This document shows, one piece after another, positions 49,804-57,692 of a stretch of DNA of 64,000 nt. A program made the translations under genes and the position numbers. The DNA is taken from NCBI RefSeq assembly GCF_020405205.1, contig NZ_CP084469.1:1426001-1490000 (forward strand), in the 5' to 3' direction. The stretch is from Natrinema salinisoli (GTDB lineage Archaea; Halobacteriota; Halobacteria; Halobacteriales; Natrialbaceae). The notes below the pieces were generated by a model that saw only the letters and a program-made list of their open reading frames with translations, did no database searches and was not told the DNA's origin. Within the stretch, counting starts at the first letter, position 1; each line of letters begins with the position of its first letter.

Positions 49804-51411
49804 TCAATCGAAGTGGAACCGCTCGACGGAGCGGACGGCGTAGGCTGCGGAGAACGACCCGACGGTCACTGAGAGGGCACACGACGCGACCGTTCCGACG
49901 ATGCGGACGACCGCCTGAGATGGGCCGATCGCCGACGCGATCGCGTGGCCAACGATCGAACTGTGGGCGGCGAGCGTCGGGATCGCGACGAGGAAGACGA
50001 CCAGCGAGAAGCCGGTAAACGCCAGCTTGCTCGGGACGATCGCTTCGGTGCTCCGGGAGACGCTGACCGCCTCGAAGCGGGGGAATAGCGCGCCGATTCC
50101 GGTGGCGATCGGGGCCGCAGCGACGGCGAGCACGAGGGCGCTCACGGCGAGGGTGAGGACTGCCCCCATCGAGTGGGGGCTCGCTATCCCGAGTCCGACG
50201 ACCGCTACGAGGGTCACCGGCACCACGAGGAGGACACTGGCCACGGCGTGTCCGGCGACGAGCGCGCGGCCGGGAGCGTCGCTCAGGAGCGTCGCCGGGA
50301 GCGCGGCCCCTTCGTTCCCCACGACGTTGAGTGCGAACAGTGCGCCGGCGATCCAGGGACCGAAGCAGACGATCCAGATCGGGAGCCCCTGGCCGATCGT
50401 TCCGGTCTGGACAGCGTGCATAATCGGGGAGAATAACAGAAAGAGCGGGTAGACCGCGAACGTGAGCGTGATCGGAGCCCGCCGTGCCCGTTTCCAATCC
50501 GTCGCCACAACACCCACTACCGGCTGTGGAAGGATGCCCGACAGTCGACCCGCCGCGGACGAGGACGCGGGCTCGACTTCGTGCTCGATGTGAACGCCGT
50601 CAGCGTACCAGACCCCGGCCGCGAGTCGCGGGAGCACGGCGGCGCTGGCGAGCAGGAACGCGACACTCGCCAGCACCGCTCCGACGCTTCGACCGATCGA
50701 CCCCGAAGGCACCGACCCGACGAGCGCGAGGTCTGCGTACCAGCCGATCGGCGTCGGGGCGAGGAGGCGATACACCGGCTCGAGCACGGACGCGAACGAC
50801 TGCGTGAAGAGAACACCGAAGTAGCCGACAGCGAGCACCCCGACCAGCACCGACCGGAGTCGCGTCAGCAGTCTCGAGCGAACGCCGGCGCTTCTGACGA
50901 CCAGTGAGACGAGGAATCCAGTCGTGATCGCCGTCGCCAGCGTAATGCAGACGGTGAGAAAGAGGACGGGTACCGACAGCACCGAGCCGGTTCCCGCGGC
51001 GAACAGGAGCGAGCCAGCGATGGCGAGCAGGACGGTCGGGACGCCCCACAGGACGAGCTCCGCGAATATGAACCCGGCCAGCAGTTCGCGGTGGGAGACG
51101 GTTGTCAGATAGCCGTCCAGTCGATCCGGACGGAGCGCCGTCGCGTACGCTCGATACCCGCCGAAGCCGGCGACGAATAGCCACGCGTAGACGAACCCGG
51201 GCCGAACCAGCGCCAGCGGCGTCTCGATGTCCCCGGACGCGATTCCCGCACCGAACAGGTAGGTCCCGACGATCCCGCCGAGTCCGACCGGAACGAGGAA
51301 CAGCGCCGCAATCGCGAGCGCGATCACCTGAACCGGGTTTCCGGTCACTACCCGCCAGCGGCGGCTGAGTTCGAGGCGAGCGATCGTGACGACGTGGTCT
51401 CGTGCGAGCAT
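49804..51411 (-). CDS. ABC transporter permease
   Basis: A 535-residue membrane protein with about 12 hydrophobic segments arranged as two similar halves: an N-terminal run with VIALAIAALFLVPVGLGGIVGTYLFG and a C-terminal run after the polar segment around 300-320. It has the look of ABC-2-type exporter permeases and ends at RFHFD. It lies directly downstream of the ATPase gene (2-nt gap), so the pair forms an exporter. The ATG at 51411 (MLARDHVV) is chosen; the longer open frame overlaps the ATPase gene. Substrate unknown. Confidence 0.85.
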   Translation of the reverse strand: MLARDHVVTIARLELSRRWRVVTGNPVQVIALAIAALFLVPVGLGGIVGTYLFGAGIASGDIETPLALVRPGFVYAWLFVAGFGGYRAYATALRPDRLDGYLTTVSHRELLAGFIFAELVLWGVPTVLLAIAGSLLFAAGTGSVLSVPVLFLTVCITLATAITTGFLVSLVVRSAGVRSRLLTRLRSVLVGVLAVGYFGVLFTQSFASVLEPVYRLLAPTPIGWYADLALVGSVPSGSIGRSVGAVLASVAFLLASAAVLPRLAAGVWYADGVHIEHEVEPASSSAAGRLSGILPQPVVGVVATDWKRARRAPITLTFAVYPLFLLFSPIMHAVQTGTIGQGLPIWIVCFGPWIAGALFALNVVGNEGAALPATLLSDAPGRALVAGHAVASVLLVVPVTLVAVVGLGIASPHSMGAVLTLAVSALVLAVAAAPIATGIGALFPRFEAVSVSRSTEAIVPSKLAFTGFSLVVFLVAIPTLAAHSSIVGHAIASAIGPSQAVVRIVGTVASCALSVTVGSFSAAYAVRSVERFHFD

Positions 51412-51413
51412 CG

Positions 51414-52172
51414 TCACTGCACCGTCGCACCGTGGTCGGTCGTGACCGCGAGGAACACGTCCTCGAGCGTCGAGTCGGACTCGCTTTCGACCTGCCGAGT
51501 CAGGGTCTCGGGAGCCCCCTCGGCGACGATTCGCCCATCCGAGAGGACGCCGACGGTATCCGCGAGCTCCTCGACGACGGGAAGGATGTGCGTCGAGAGG
51601 AAGATCGTGTGGCCCTCCGATGCCATCTCCGCGATGGCGTCGATGACAGTTCGTGCGGCTCGGGGGTCGAGGCCGCTCGTCGGCTCGTCGAGGAAGAGCA
51701 CGTCGGGTTCGTGCAACAGCGCCTGAACGAGTCCGACCTTCTGGCGCATCCCCTTCGAGTACTCCTCGATCCGTTTCCCGGCATCGCCGGCCAGATCGAA
51801 GCGCTCGAGCCACGCGTCGATCCGTCGTTCCGCCGTCGACGCGGGGATATCACGGAGCCGCGCGAAGTACTCGAGCTGTTCGTACCCGGTCAACTCGTCG
51901 AAGACCGGCGGCTCCTCGGGGAGGTAGCCGATCGCGTCCCGGACGGCGTCGCGGTCGCCGACGGAGGTACCGAGAATTCGCGCCTCTCCGGCGGACGGGC
52001 GAGTGAGCGTCGTCAGCATCCGCATCGTGGTCGTCTTTCCCGCCCCGTTCGGGCCGAGAAAGCCGTAAACTGTGCCGCGCTCGACGGCGAAGTCGATGCT
52101 ATCGACGGCGACCGTGTCGCCGAATCGCTTCCGCAAACCGGTCGCCTCGATCGCGAATTGAGTGGCGGACAT
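51414..52172 (-). CDS. ABC transporter ATP-binding protein
   Basis: A 252-residue ATPase with Walker A FLGPNGAGKTTTMRML, Q-loop region YLPEEPPVF, the signature YSKGMRQKVGLVQAL, Walker B VLFLDEPTSGLDP and the switch His in LSTHILP. All are intact. The C-terminal extension after EGAPETL resembles CcmA/NodI-type exporter ATPases. The ATG at 52172 (MSATQF) has an AGGAGA ribosome site just upstream. It is the first gene of the pair with the permease; AT-rich sequence about 30-60 nt before may hold the promoter. Confidence 0.93.
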   Translation of the reverse strand: MSATQFAIEATGLRKRFGDTVAVDSIDFAVERGTVYGFLGPNGAGKTTTMRMLTTLTRPSAGEARILGTSVGDRDAVRDAIGYLPEEPPVFDELTGYEQLEYFARLRDIPASTAERRIDAWLERFDLAGDAGKRIEEYSKGMRQKVGLVQALLHEPDVLFLDEPTSGLDPRAARTVIDAIAEMASEGHTIFLSTHILPVVEELADTVGVLSDGRIVAEGAPETLTRQVESESDSTLEDVFLAVTTDHGATVQ

Positions 52173-52281
52173 CGAAGTCTCTCCTGACACACTTGTTTTC
52201 TGCGCAACTTTTTAGTATCGAATCGAACCTCAATCGCAAAACAGAGACGTCGAAGCGACGATAGTGTCGCCGACGCTCCGA

Positions 52282-52518
52282 TCAACCCACCTCGGGATCG
52301 TCGATCGCGTCGTCGAGTCCGTGGTGTTCCGCGGGGCCGACGACTTCGTCGGTTCGTTCCTCGAGGATTTCCCGGGTACTGGAGTCATCCCACTGCGATT
52401 CGACCATCGGCTCCGCCTCACCCCCGGTCACGGAGAGGTACACCGATCTGAGCTGTTCCGTCTTGTCCGCGCCGTCCGACTCGTCGCTCGCGTCGGCCGC
52501 GTGGTCTGCTTCGGTCAT
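52282..52518 (-). CDS. Small acidic haloarchaeal protein
   Basis: A 78-residue, strongly acidic, probably partly disordered protein with TEQLRSVYLSVTGGE in the middle and a charged tail (GLDDAIDDPEVG). No known domain is seen, though similar small acidic proteins occur in haloarchaeal genomes. The promoter-like TTTATATTC on the minus strand (52555-52563) is about 40 nt before the ATG, giving a 10-15-nt leader. Function unknown. Confidence 0.62.
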   Translation of the reverse strand: MTEADHAADASDESDGADKTEQLRSVYLSVTGGEAEPMVESQWDDSSTREILEERTDEVVGPAEHHGLDDAIDDPEVG

Positions 52519-52706
52519 GTTCAGTCGTCATCGAATTTGGAAGTATCGGGAGTGAATATAAATCGGCCGCTACTTTCAGATCCTGAGAATCGTCACGCGG
52601 AACGACCCGTCGACGAGTCTCCTTGGTGGGCGAAATTCGAAAACAAACGCCCCAATGGTGTGATAAACAGATTCTCGGCGTATCCGATTCCGTGGGGAAG
52701 CGGTGT

Positions 52707-54074
52707 TCAGTCGACGTCCACGCGCGTTCCGTGTCCCGAGTCGCCGACGACTGCTCCGTCTTCGGCGACGATCGCACCGCGGACGACCGTCGCGACCGCT
52801 TTCCCGGTAAAGGACTCGCCCTCGAACGGCGTCACGCAGTTCTTCGAGTGCAGGTCCGTCCGGTCCTCGAGCGTCCACTCGCGGTCGGGATCCACGACGG
52901 TGAAATCGGCGTCGGTACCGACCTGCAGCGACCCCTTCTGCGGGTACATCCCCCAGACCTGCGCCGGGCACGTCGAGTGGCGGCGGACCCACTCCTCGAG
53001 CGTGAACCGACCCTGATCGACGAAGGTGAGCATGGCCGGGACTTCGGTCTCGAGCCCGACGAAGCCCGAGATCGCGTCCCAGGTGTTCCCGAAGGGGTCG
53101 TCGACCATCTTTTCCTCGGGCGTGTGGGGTGCGTGATCGGTGGCGATGCAGTCGATCGCGCCGTCGTCGATACCCACGTCCCAGAGTCGCTCGCGTTCGT
53201 CGGCGTTTCGGATCGGCGGCTGGACGCGGGCGACGTTGCCCTTCTCGCGCATGACGTCCTCGGTGAACCAGAGGTAATGAGGCGTCGTCTCGGCGGTGAC
53301 ATCGATCCCGCGAGACTTTCCGCGGGCGACGGCTTCAGCGGCCGAACCCGACGAGACATGGAACATGTGGATCTTCGCGCCCGTCTCCTCGGCGAAGGTG
53401 ATCATCCGCTCGACCGCTTCCTGTTCGGCGATCACGGGCCGCGAGTGGGAGTGATCGATCGGCTCGTTTCGCCCCGCCGCCTGAAACCGCTCCGTGTAGT
53501 GGTCGATGATCTCGCCGTTCTCCTCGTGGAAGCCGAGTCGCTTGCCCGTCTCTCGGATCTTCTCCATCGCCTCGAGGATCTCGCCGTCGTTCGGCGGGGG
53601 GACGTCGCCGACCGTCGAGCCGAGGAAGATCTTGAATCCGAGCGGGCCGGTCTCGGCGATCTCGGGAATGAGATCGAGGTTCTCCGACGTAACGACGGCA
53701 TAGCTCTGGAAGTCGACGTGGGCCGAGGCCTCGCCGCGCTCGAACTTGAGCTCGAGGTGTTCGGGCCGATCGATGACCGGGTCCGTGTTCGGCATCCCGA
53801 CGACGGTCGTCACGCCGCCGGCGGCCGCCGCCCGCGTCGCGGACTCCCAGTCTTCCTTGTACTCGAGGCCGGGTTCGCGGTTGTGGATGTGGCAGTCGAC
53901 GATACCCGGCACGAGGACGTTCCCCTCGGCGTCGAGGACGCGATCCGCGTCGGGAAGCCGGTCGCTCCGGCCGACGGCGACGATGGTTCCGTCCTCGACG
54001 GCGACGCCCGAATCGGGCGAGCGACCCGCGGGCGTGACGACGGTACAGTTGCGCACGACGAGATCGACGCTCAT
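52707..54074 (-). CDS. Dihydroorotase / allantoinase-family amidohydrolase
   Basis: A 455-residue cyclic amidohydrolase with the HxH metal motif VDCHIHNREPG near 58-68, the carbamylated-Lys region GPLGFKIFLGST near 143, HMFHVSSG, and the Asp motif CIATDHAPHTPEEK near 300. N- and C-terminal beta segments form the composite urease-like sandwich (VVRNCTVVTPAG; VVRGAIVAEDG). All binuclear-metal ligands appear present. Family members include dihydroorotase type I, allantoinase and hydantoinase. Closeness to pyrD supports dihydroorotase weakly; allantoinase is the main alternative. The ATG at 54074 starts at the standard beta strand. Confidence 0.85.
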   Translation of the reverse strand: MSVDLVVRNCTVVTPAGRSPDSGVAVEDGTIVAVGRSDRLPDADRVLDAEGNVLVPGIVDCHIHNREPGLEYKEDWESATRAAAAGGVTTVVGMPNTDPVIDRPEHLELKFERGEASAHVDFQSYAVVTSENLDLIPEIAETGPLGFKIFLGSTVGDVPPPNDGEILEAMEKIRETGKRLGFHEENGEIIDHYTERFQAAGRNEPIDHSHSRPVIAEQEAVERMITFAEETGAKIHMFHVSSGSAAEAVARGKSRGIDVTAETTPHYLWFTEDVMREKGNVARVQPPIRNADERERLWDVGIDDGAIDCIATDHAPHTPEEKMVDDPFGNTWDAISGFVGLETEVPAMLTFVDQGRFTLEEWVRRHSTCPAQVWGMYPQKGSLQVGTDADFTVVDPDREWTLEDRTDLHSKNCVTPFEGESFTGKAVATVVRGAIVAEDGAVVGDSGHGTRVDVD

Positions 54075-54163
54075 TGGCGAGGACTTGCCGAGGGCGGCGC
54101 ATATAGCTTCCCCAAACGGGTCGCGGACCTCGGTCGACGAATCGACTTCGGAGTGTCCCGGCG

Positions 54164-54412
54164 CTAACTCGGAGTCGGCCGTCGCTCGAGCTTCCCGCCG
54201 ACGAGCGCGGCGAGTGCCAGGATCACGAGATCGAACGCGAGCGTCAAAAACAGACCCACTGCAAACAGGGAAACGAAACCGAATCCGACCGCGGCACCGC
54301 CAGTGATCGCCGCAGCGACTCGCCCTTTCTCGGCGAGAAACTGATACACGCCGAATCCGACACAGAGTTGAGGAATGAGCGCGGTGACACTGAGGAGGGC
54401 TATCCCAGGCAT
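54164..54412 (-). CDS. Small two-helix membrane protein
   Basis: An 82-residue hydrophobic protein with two to three membrane segments (about 3-22, 33-52 and 53-73) and a short basic end. No family recognised. TATATA on the minus strand (54436-54441) lies 26 nt before the ATG at 54412, typical of a leaderless mRNA, which supports a real gene. Confidence 0.62.
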   Translation of the reverse strand: MPGIALLSVTALIPQLCVGFGVYQFLAEKGRVAAAITGGAAVGFGFVSLFAVGLFLTLAFDLVILALAALVGGKLERRPTPS

Positions 54413-54634
54413 TTATTACACACCATACATCCGAATATATACTGATGTCGGATCTCGTTTAGAAGTGTTCCAGACGAGATAGCCAAGCCGAGACCGGACC
54501 GACGACGCACTCGAGCCCTCGATTCCGACCCAGCCGGCCGACGAGTGATGTCGACGGCAAGTGGTGTGTGATGATCTCGACTGGCCGTGTCGACCGACCG
54601 GGTGACCGCCGAGGGCTCGAGTCCGAGCCCTCTC

Positions 54635-54802
54635 CTACTCCTCCCGCAACTCCGCGAACAGGTCCGGCGGCACGGAGCAGCCACAGGGCTCGACGGTCCC
54701 GGTAGTCGGACCGGTGACGACGGCGAACAGGACCGGATCCCCACAGCGCGAACAGTCGGGGAACGCTGCGGATCCGTCGTCTCCCTCGGGCTCGCTAGAC
54801 AC
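54635..54802 (-). CDS. Small zinc-ribbon protein (about 55 aa)
   Basis: On the minus strand a GTG at 54802 (or 54811) opens a 55-residue protein ending ELREE. It contains PDCSRCGDPVLF and, 20 residues later, EPCGCSVPP, giving a CxxC...CxC four-Cys metal site. The composition is acidic and typical of haloarchaea, unlike other frames here. It belongs to the group of tiny haloarchaeal zinc-finger proteins; function unknown. A bidirectional-looking TATA (GATATAAAC in minus sense, 54884-54892) lies about 75-80 nt upstream, implying a leader. Confidence 0.65.
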   Translation of the reverse strand: MSSEPEGDDGSAAFPDCSRCGDPVLFAVVTGPTTGTVEPCGCSVPPDLFAELREE

Positions 54803-54811
54803 GGCGATCAC

Positions 54812-55161
54812 TCCACATCCGTGGAGACCCCGAAACCGGACTCGAGGCTGGTCGCGTCAGGCGATTCCGCTGGCGTGCGAGACGTTTATATCCCGGTAGA
54901 ATGAACGTAATCATGGCATCCGAAGCCGCGTGCTTTGGAAGCCAAGTCTCGGGTGGTGTGCACACCCGGGACGTTTGCGGACCGTCCCCGACGGAGACCG
55001 ACTTCCGTTCTAATCGTTGACCTGTTGTAACTCATATCTACTGCTAATTGTCCGAAACCAGCGCGAGATCGAGAGGGCCAAGCGGCGACAATCAAACGAA
55101 ACGGGCAACGAGACACTCGATCACCCACCGCAGAACGGAGCGCTCGAGACTGGTCGAACCG
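54812..55161. other. Intergenic region with two-way TATA-like box and a hairpin
   Basis: TTTATATC (54885-54892) reads as a plausible TATA on both strands. Downstream on the plus strand is a 9-bp hairpin TCTCGGGTG/CACCCGGGA (54947-54955 with 54963-54971, one G-T pair). A 39-codon ORF (54901-55020) lies over it but has no recognisable features. A short plus-strand RNA is possible. Nothing else was seen up to the next gene. Confidence 0.35.
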
Positions 55162-55341
55162 CTACCGGTTTTTGAAATCGTGGTCGTCGCTCAGTTCGCC
55201 GAGCCGCTCGAGTTCCCGTTCGGCCTCGGCGGATCGCCTGTGCTGGGGTGAGACGATCGCCTCGCCGGATCCCTCGATCCGGTCCTCGGGGTCGTCGACG
55301 GCGATCCACTCGCGGAGCCGCGAAAGGACGTTCCGGAGCAT
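55162..55341 (-). CDS. Small charged hypothetical protein
   Basis: A 59-residue protein starting MLRNVLSRLREWIAV, with an amphipathic N-terminal helix and a charged C-terminal helix (RRSAEAERELERLGELSDD). High acidic content and codon use match its neighbours. The ATG at 55341 is chosen; the longer open frame upstream is basic and crosses an AT-rich promoter-like area. No domain recognised. Divergent from the epimerase gene. Confidence 0.55.
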   Translation of the reverse strand: MLRNVLSRLREWIAVDDPEDRIEGSGEAIVSPQHRRSAEAERELERLGELSDDHDFKNR

Positions 55342-55553
55342 ACGTGAACGATGCGGGGCTACGCTCAAAAGTGTACTTCGAATCGGATTTTCGAATGATA
55401 TGTCGGTCGCCGTCACGACACGGCAGTGTCCCGCGCTGGTCGTCCGATAGCCACGATCGACGCCGTAGGCACCGCCTATCGGTCGAGTAGACACCGGCTA
55501 CGCGGCGGTACGAGCGCGATACTAAACAGCGAGCGCCTGATCGAGTCGGAACG

Positions 55554-56543
55554 ATGGACTCGCCAGCGATCCGCGACAGGACGATCCTCGTGACCGGGGG
55601 CGGGGGCTTCATCGGGAGCCACCTCGTCGACGCCCTCTGTCCCCACAACGAGGTCAGAGTGCTCGACGACTTTTCGACCGGCGACCGAGCACACCTCCCG
55701 GAGGACGTGACAGTAATCGACGGCGACGTTCGCGATCCGATCGCCCTGCAGAAAGCGGCCCGCGGCGTCGACCTGATCTTCCACCACGCCGCGCTCGTCA
55801 GCGTCTCCCAGAGCGTCGACGAGCCCCGGCAGAGCAATCGGACGAACCTCGATGCGAGCCTACTAGTCCTCGAGCAAGCCCGCCGGGAAGACGCCCGGGT
55901 CGTCGTCGCCTCGAGCGCGGCCGTCTACGGCCATCCCGACGAGCTCCCGGTACCGGAGACGGCGCGGACCAATCCGACCTCGCCGTACGGCGTCCAGAAA
56001 CTCGCGCTGGACCAGTACACTCGACTCTACGAGGAGTTATACGGGCTCGAGACCGTCGCGTTGCGATACTTCAACGTCTACGGCCCGCGCCAGCAGGGAC
56101 CCTACAGCGGCGTCATATCGACGTTCCTCGAGCAGGCGCGGGCGGGGGACCCGATCACCGTCGAGGGCGACGGCCGCCAGAGTCGCGATTTCGTCCACGT
56201 CAGCGACGTAATCCGGGCGAACCTGCACGCGGCGACGACCGATGCGGTCGGCGAGGCGTTCAACATCGGCACGGGCGATCGAACGTCGATTCTGGACCTC
56301 GCCGAGACGGTCCGCGACGCGACCGGGTCGTCCTCGTCGATCGTCCACCGCGCCCCTCGTTCCGGCGACATCAGACACAGCGGTGCCGACACGTCCAAAA
56401 CGGCCCGCGAGCTCGGATTCGAGGCTCGCGTCGGGCTCGAGTCCGGAATCCGGTCGCTGATCGGCGACGGACGGAACGGCGGAACCGGTGCCGACGCCGG
56501 GGTATCGCTCGGACCGAATCGGGAGGGAAGCTCGTATAGCTGA
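55554..56543 (+). CDS. NAD-dependent epimerase/dehydratase (GalE-like extended SDR)
   Basis: A 329-residue sugar-nucleotide epimerase type enzyme. TGGGGFIGSHLVDAL near 14-28 binds NAD; HHAALVSVSQSV (near 78), ASSAAVYGHPDELP with the catalytic Ser, and SPYGVQKLALDQY with YxxxK near 145 complete the active site; RYFNVYGPRQ follows. It should act on a UDP- or other NDP-sugar, for example as a 4-epimerase or glucuronate epimerase, probably for surface glycans or N-glycosylation. ATACTAAAC (55519-55527) lies about 30 nt before the ATG. No glycosyltransferases are adjacent. Confidence 0.87.
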   Translation: MDSPAIRDRTILVTGGGGFIGSHLVDALCPHNEVRVLDDFSTGDRAHLPEDVTVIDGDVRDPIALQKAARGVDLIFHHAALVSVSQSVDEPRQSNRTNLDASLLVLEQARREDARVVVASSAAVYGHPDELPVPETARTNPTSPYGVQKLALDQYTRLYEELYGLETVALRYFNVYGPRQQGPYSGVISTFLEQARAGDPITVEGDGRQSRDFVHVSDVIRANLHAATTDAVGEAFNIGTGDRTSILDLAETVRDATGSSSSIVHRAPRSGDIRHSGADTSKTARELGFEARVGLESGIRSLIGDGRNGGTGADAGVSLGPNREGSSYS

Positions 56544-56997
56544 CTCGACTTCCGTTCACTCCTGCTCTCGATTCTCCCATCGGATTGAATGGGACGACGT
56601 TCGAACCCGGCTCCGACGGCCTCGACGAGCCCGTTTTTCGCTCGTGTCCGATCGAAAGAGTGTCGCACCAACAGGGTATTACTGACTGAATCCGGAGGGA
56701 ATCCGCGCTAACCGTCCGAACGTCCAGTCGTGTTTATTCAGTCGGTCGATCAAAGACCGCCTATACCATGACTGGCGAGTGTTCCAGCAGGACGACCGTG
56801 CGCGGGAGCGCCCACGCTCCCCATCACCGACCGCCGGCCACTCGCCGGACTCGTGATAGTCGGTCGCGCGCACCGAAACCACAGTGACCGTGATATACAG
56901 ATGGAACGGTATCAGAATATGTGTTATAAAAAACAATTTGTAGAGCGGTCACGAGGGTATAGGACATGAATTACGCGACGACAACCCTTCCCCAGCC
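56544..56997 (+). other. 454-bp intergenic region with candidate structured RNA
   Basis: No convincing gene is present. A TATA-like GTTTATTC lies at 56732-56739, followed from about 56760 by a structured block, described separately, and then a strongly AT-rich stretch (about 56900-56960, TTATAAAAAACAATTTG) that contains the promoter region of the next gene. Confidence 0.5.
56772..56848 (+). ncRNA. Candidate small structured RNA
   Basis: A 10-bp stem CTGGCGAGTG (56772-56781) pairs with CACTCGCCGG (56839-56848; one G-T pair). Inside it is a perfect hairpin GGGAGCG-CCCA-CGCTCCC (56804-56821). A TATA-like box about 30 nt upstream would start an RNA near 56760. No protein-coding frame fits. This is prediction by eye; a chance structure in GC-rich DNA is possible. 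Confidence 0.35.
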
Positions 56998-57498
56998 ATG
57001 AGCAACCGACGACACGGTTTCACGCTACTCGCCGGGCACAGGTCGTCGATTACTGGTGTGGCCGCGTCGACAGTTACCACGAGCTCGTGGGCAGGCGTTC
57101 TTCCCGAGTCCACCCGACCGCTGCAACTGGCCGGAAACGCACACCTCGCGGCTCTCGCGGGCATCGTCGCGCTCGCAGTACTCGGTGGCGTACTCGTCGC
57201 ACGTAACCGATACGAGCGACCGGACTCGCACCGGAACGGGACGGAGTCCGAACGCGAGGAGTTCGTGACCGATCGGGAGCGGGTGCGCCGACTTCTCAGG
57301 GAAAACGGCGGGCGAATGAAGCAATCGAACATCGTCGATTCCGTGGACTGGTCCAAAGCGAAAGTAAGCCGACTGCTCGCCGACCTCGAGGAGGACGGCC
57401 AGATCACCAAGCTTCGGCTCGGGCGGGAAAACCTGGTCTGTTTACCGGGCCACGAACCGACGGCCTCGAAATCGCCCGAACAGGCCAACGACGACTAG
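56998..57498 (+). CDS. Membrane-anchored winged-helix regulator
   Basis: A 166-residue protein with one membrane segment near 46-68 (AHLAALAGIVALAVLGGVLVARN), then a wHTH domain (about 88-150) with TDRERVRRLLRENGGRMKQSNIVDSV and WSKAKVSRLLADLEEDGQI as recognition helix and turn. This is the layout of haloarchaeal membrane-bound transcription regulators with DUF7343-like wHTH domains. The N-terminal 45 residues would face outside. It may couple an envelope signal to transcription of the adjacent surface-protein gene (57693), which is inference. Preceded by an AT-rich region. Confidence 0.78.
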   Translation: MSNRRHGFTLLAGHRSSITGVAASTVTTSSWAGVLPESTRPLQLAGNAHLAALAGIVALAVLGGVLVARNRYERPDSHRNGTESEREEFVTDRERVRRLLRENGGRMKQSNIVDSVDWSKAKVSRLLADLEEDGQITKLRLGRENLVCLPGHEPTASKSPEQANDD

Positions 57499-57692
57499 CA
57501 CTGCCGAGTAGCTCCGCCGGTTCCCTGGCGGCTTGATCCACCTCGAGCGAGACGGAATACGGTCAGCCGATCGTTCCTATCAGCAATCGTTGTTTTCTAC
57601 CATCGAGTCCGCCACTGAACACCCACTGCTGTGCCGTAGTATTCGGTTTCTTAGCGTAATGGTTCTGCCTGTTTATCCGCCGAAACCCCGAC

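Noticed and set aside
54901-55020. 39-codon plus-strand ORF in the 54.9-kb gap
   Set aside because: No conserved features, non-acidic composition, and it overlies a hairpin.
54901-55030. Possible tRNA
   Set aside because: A hairpin resembling a T-arm exists, but no cloverleaf or GTTC-type loop can be made; no tRNA was found anywhere in the window.
56761-56887. 39-codon plus-strand ORF starting at 56768
   Set aside because: Pro/Arg/His-rich with no acidic bias; it lies across the predicted RNA stems.
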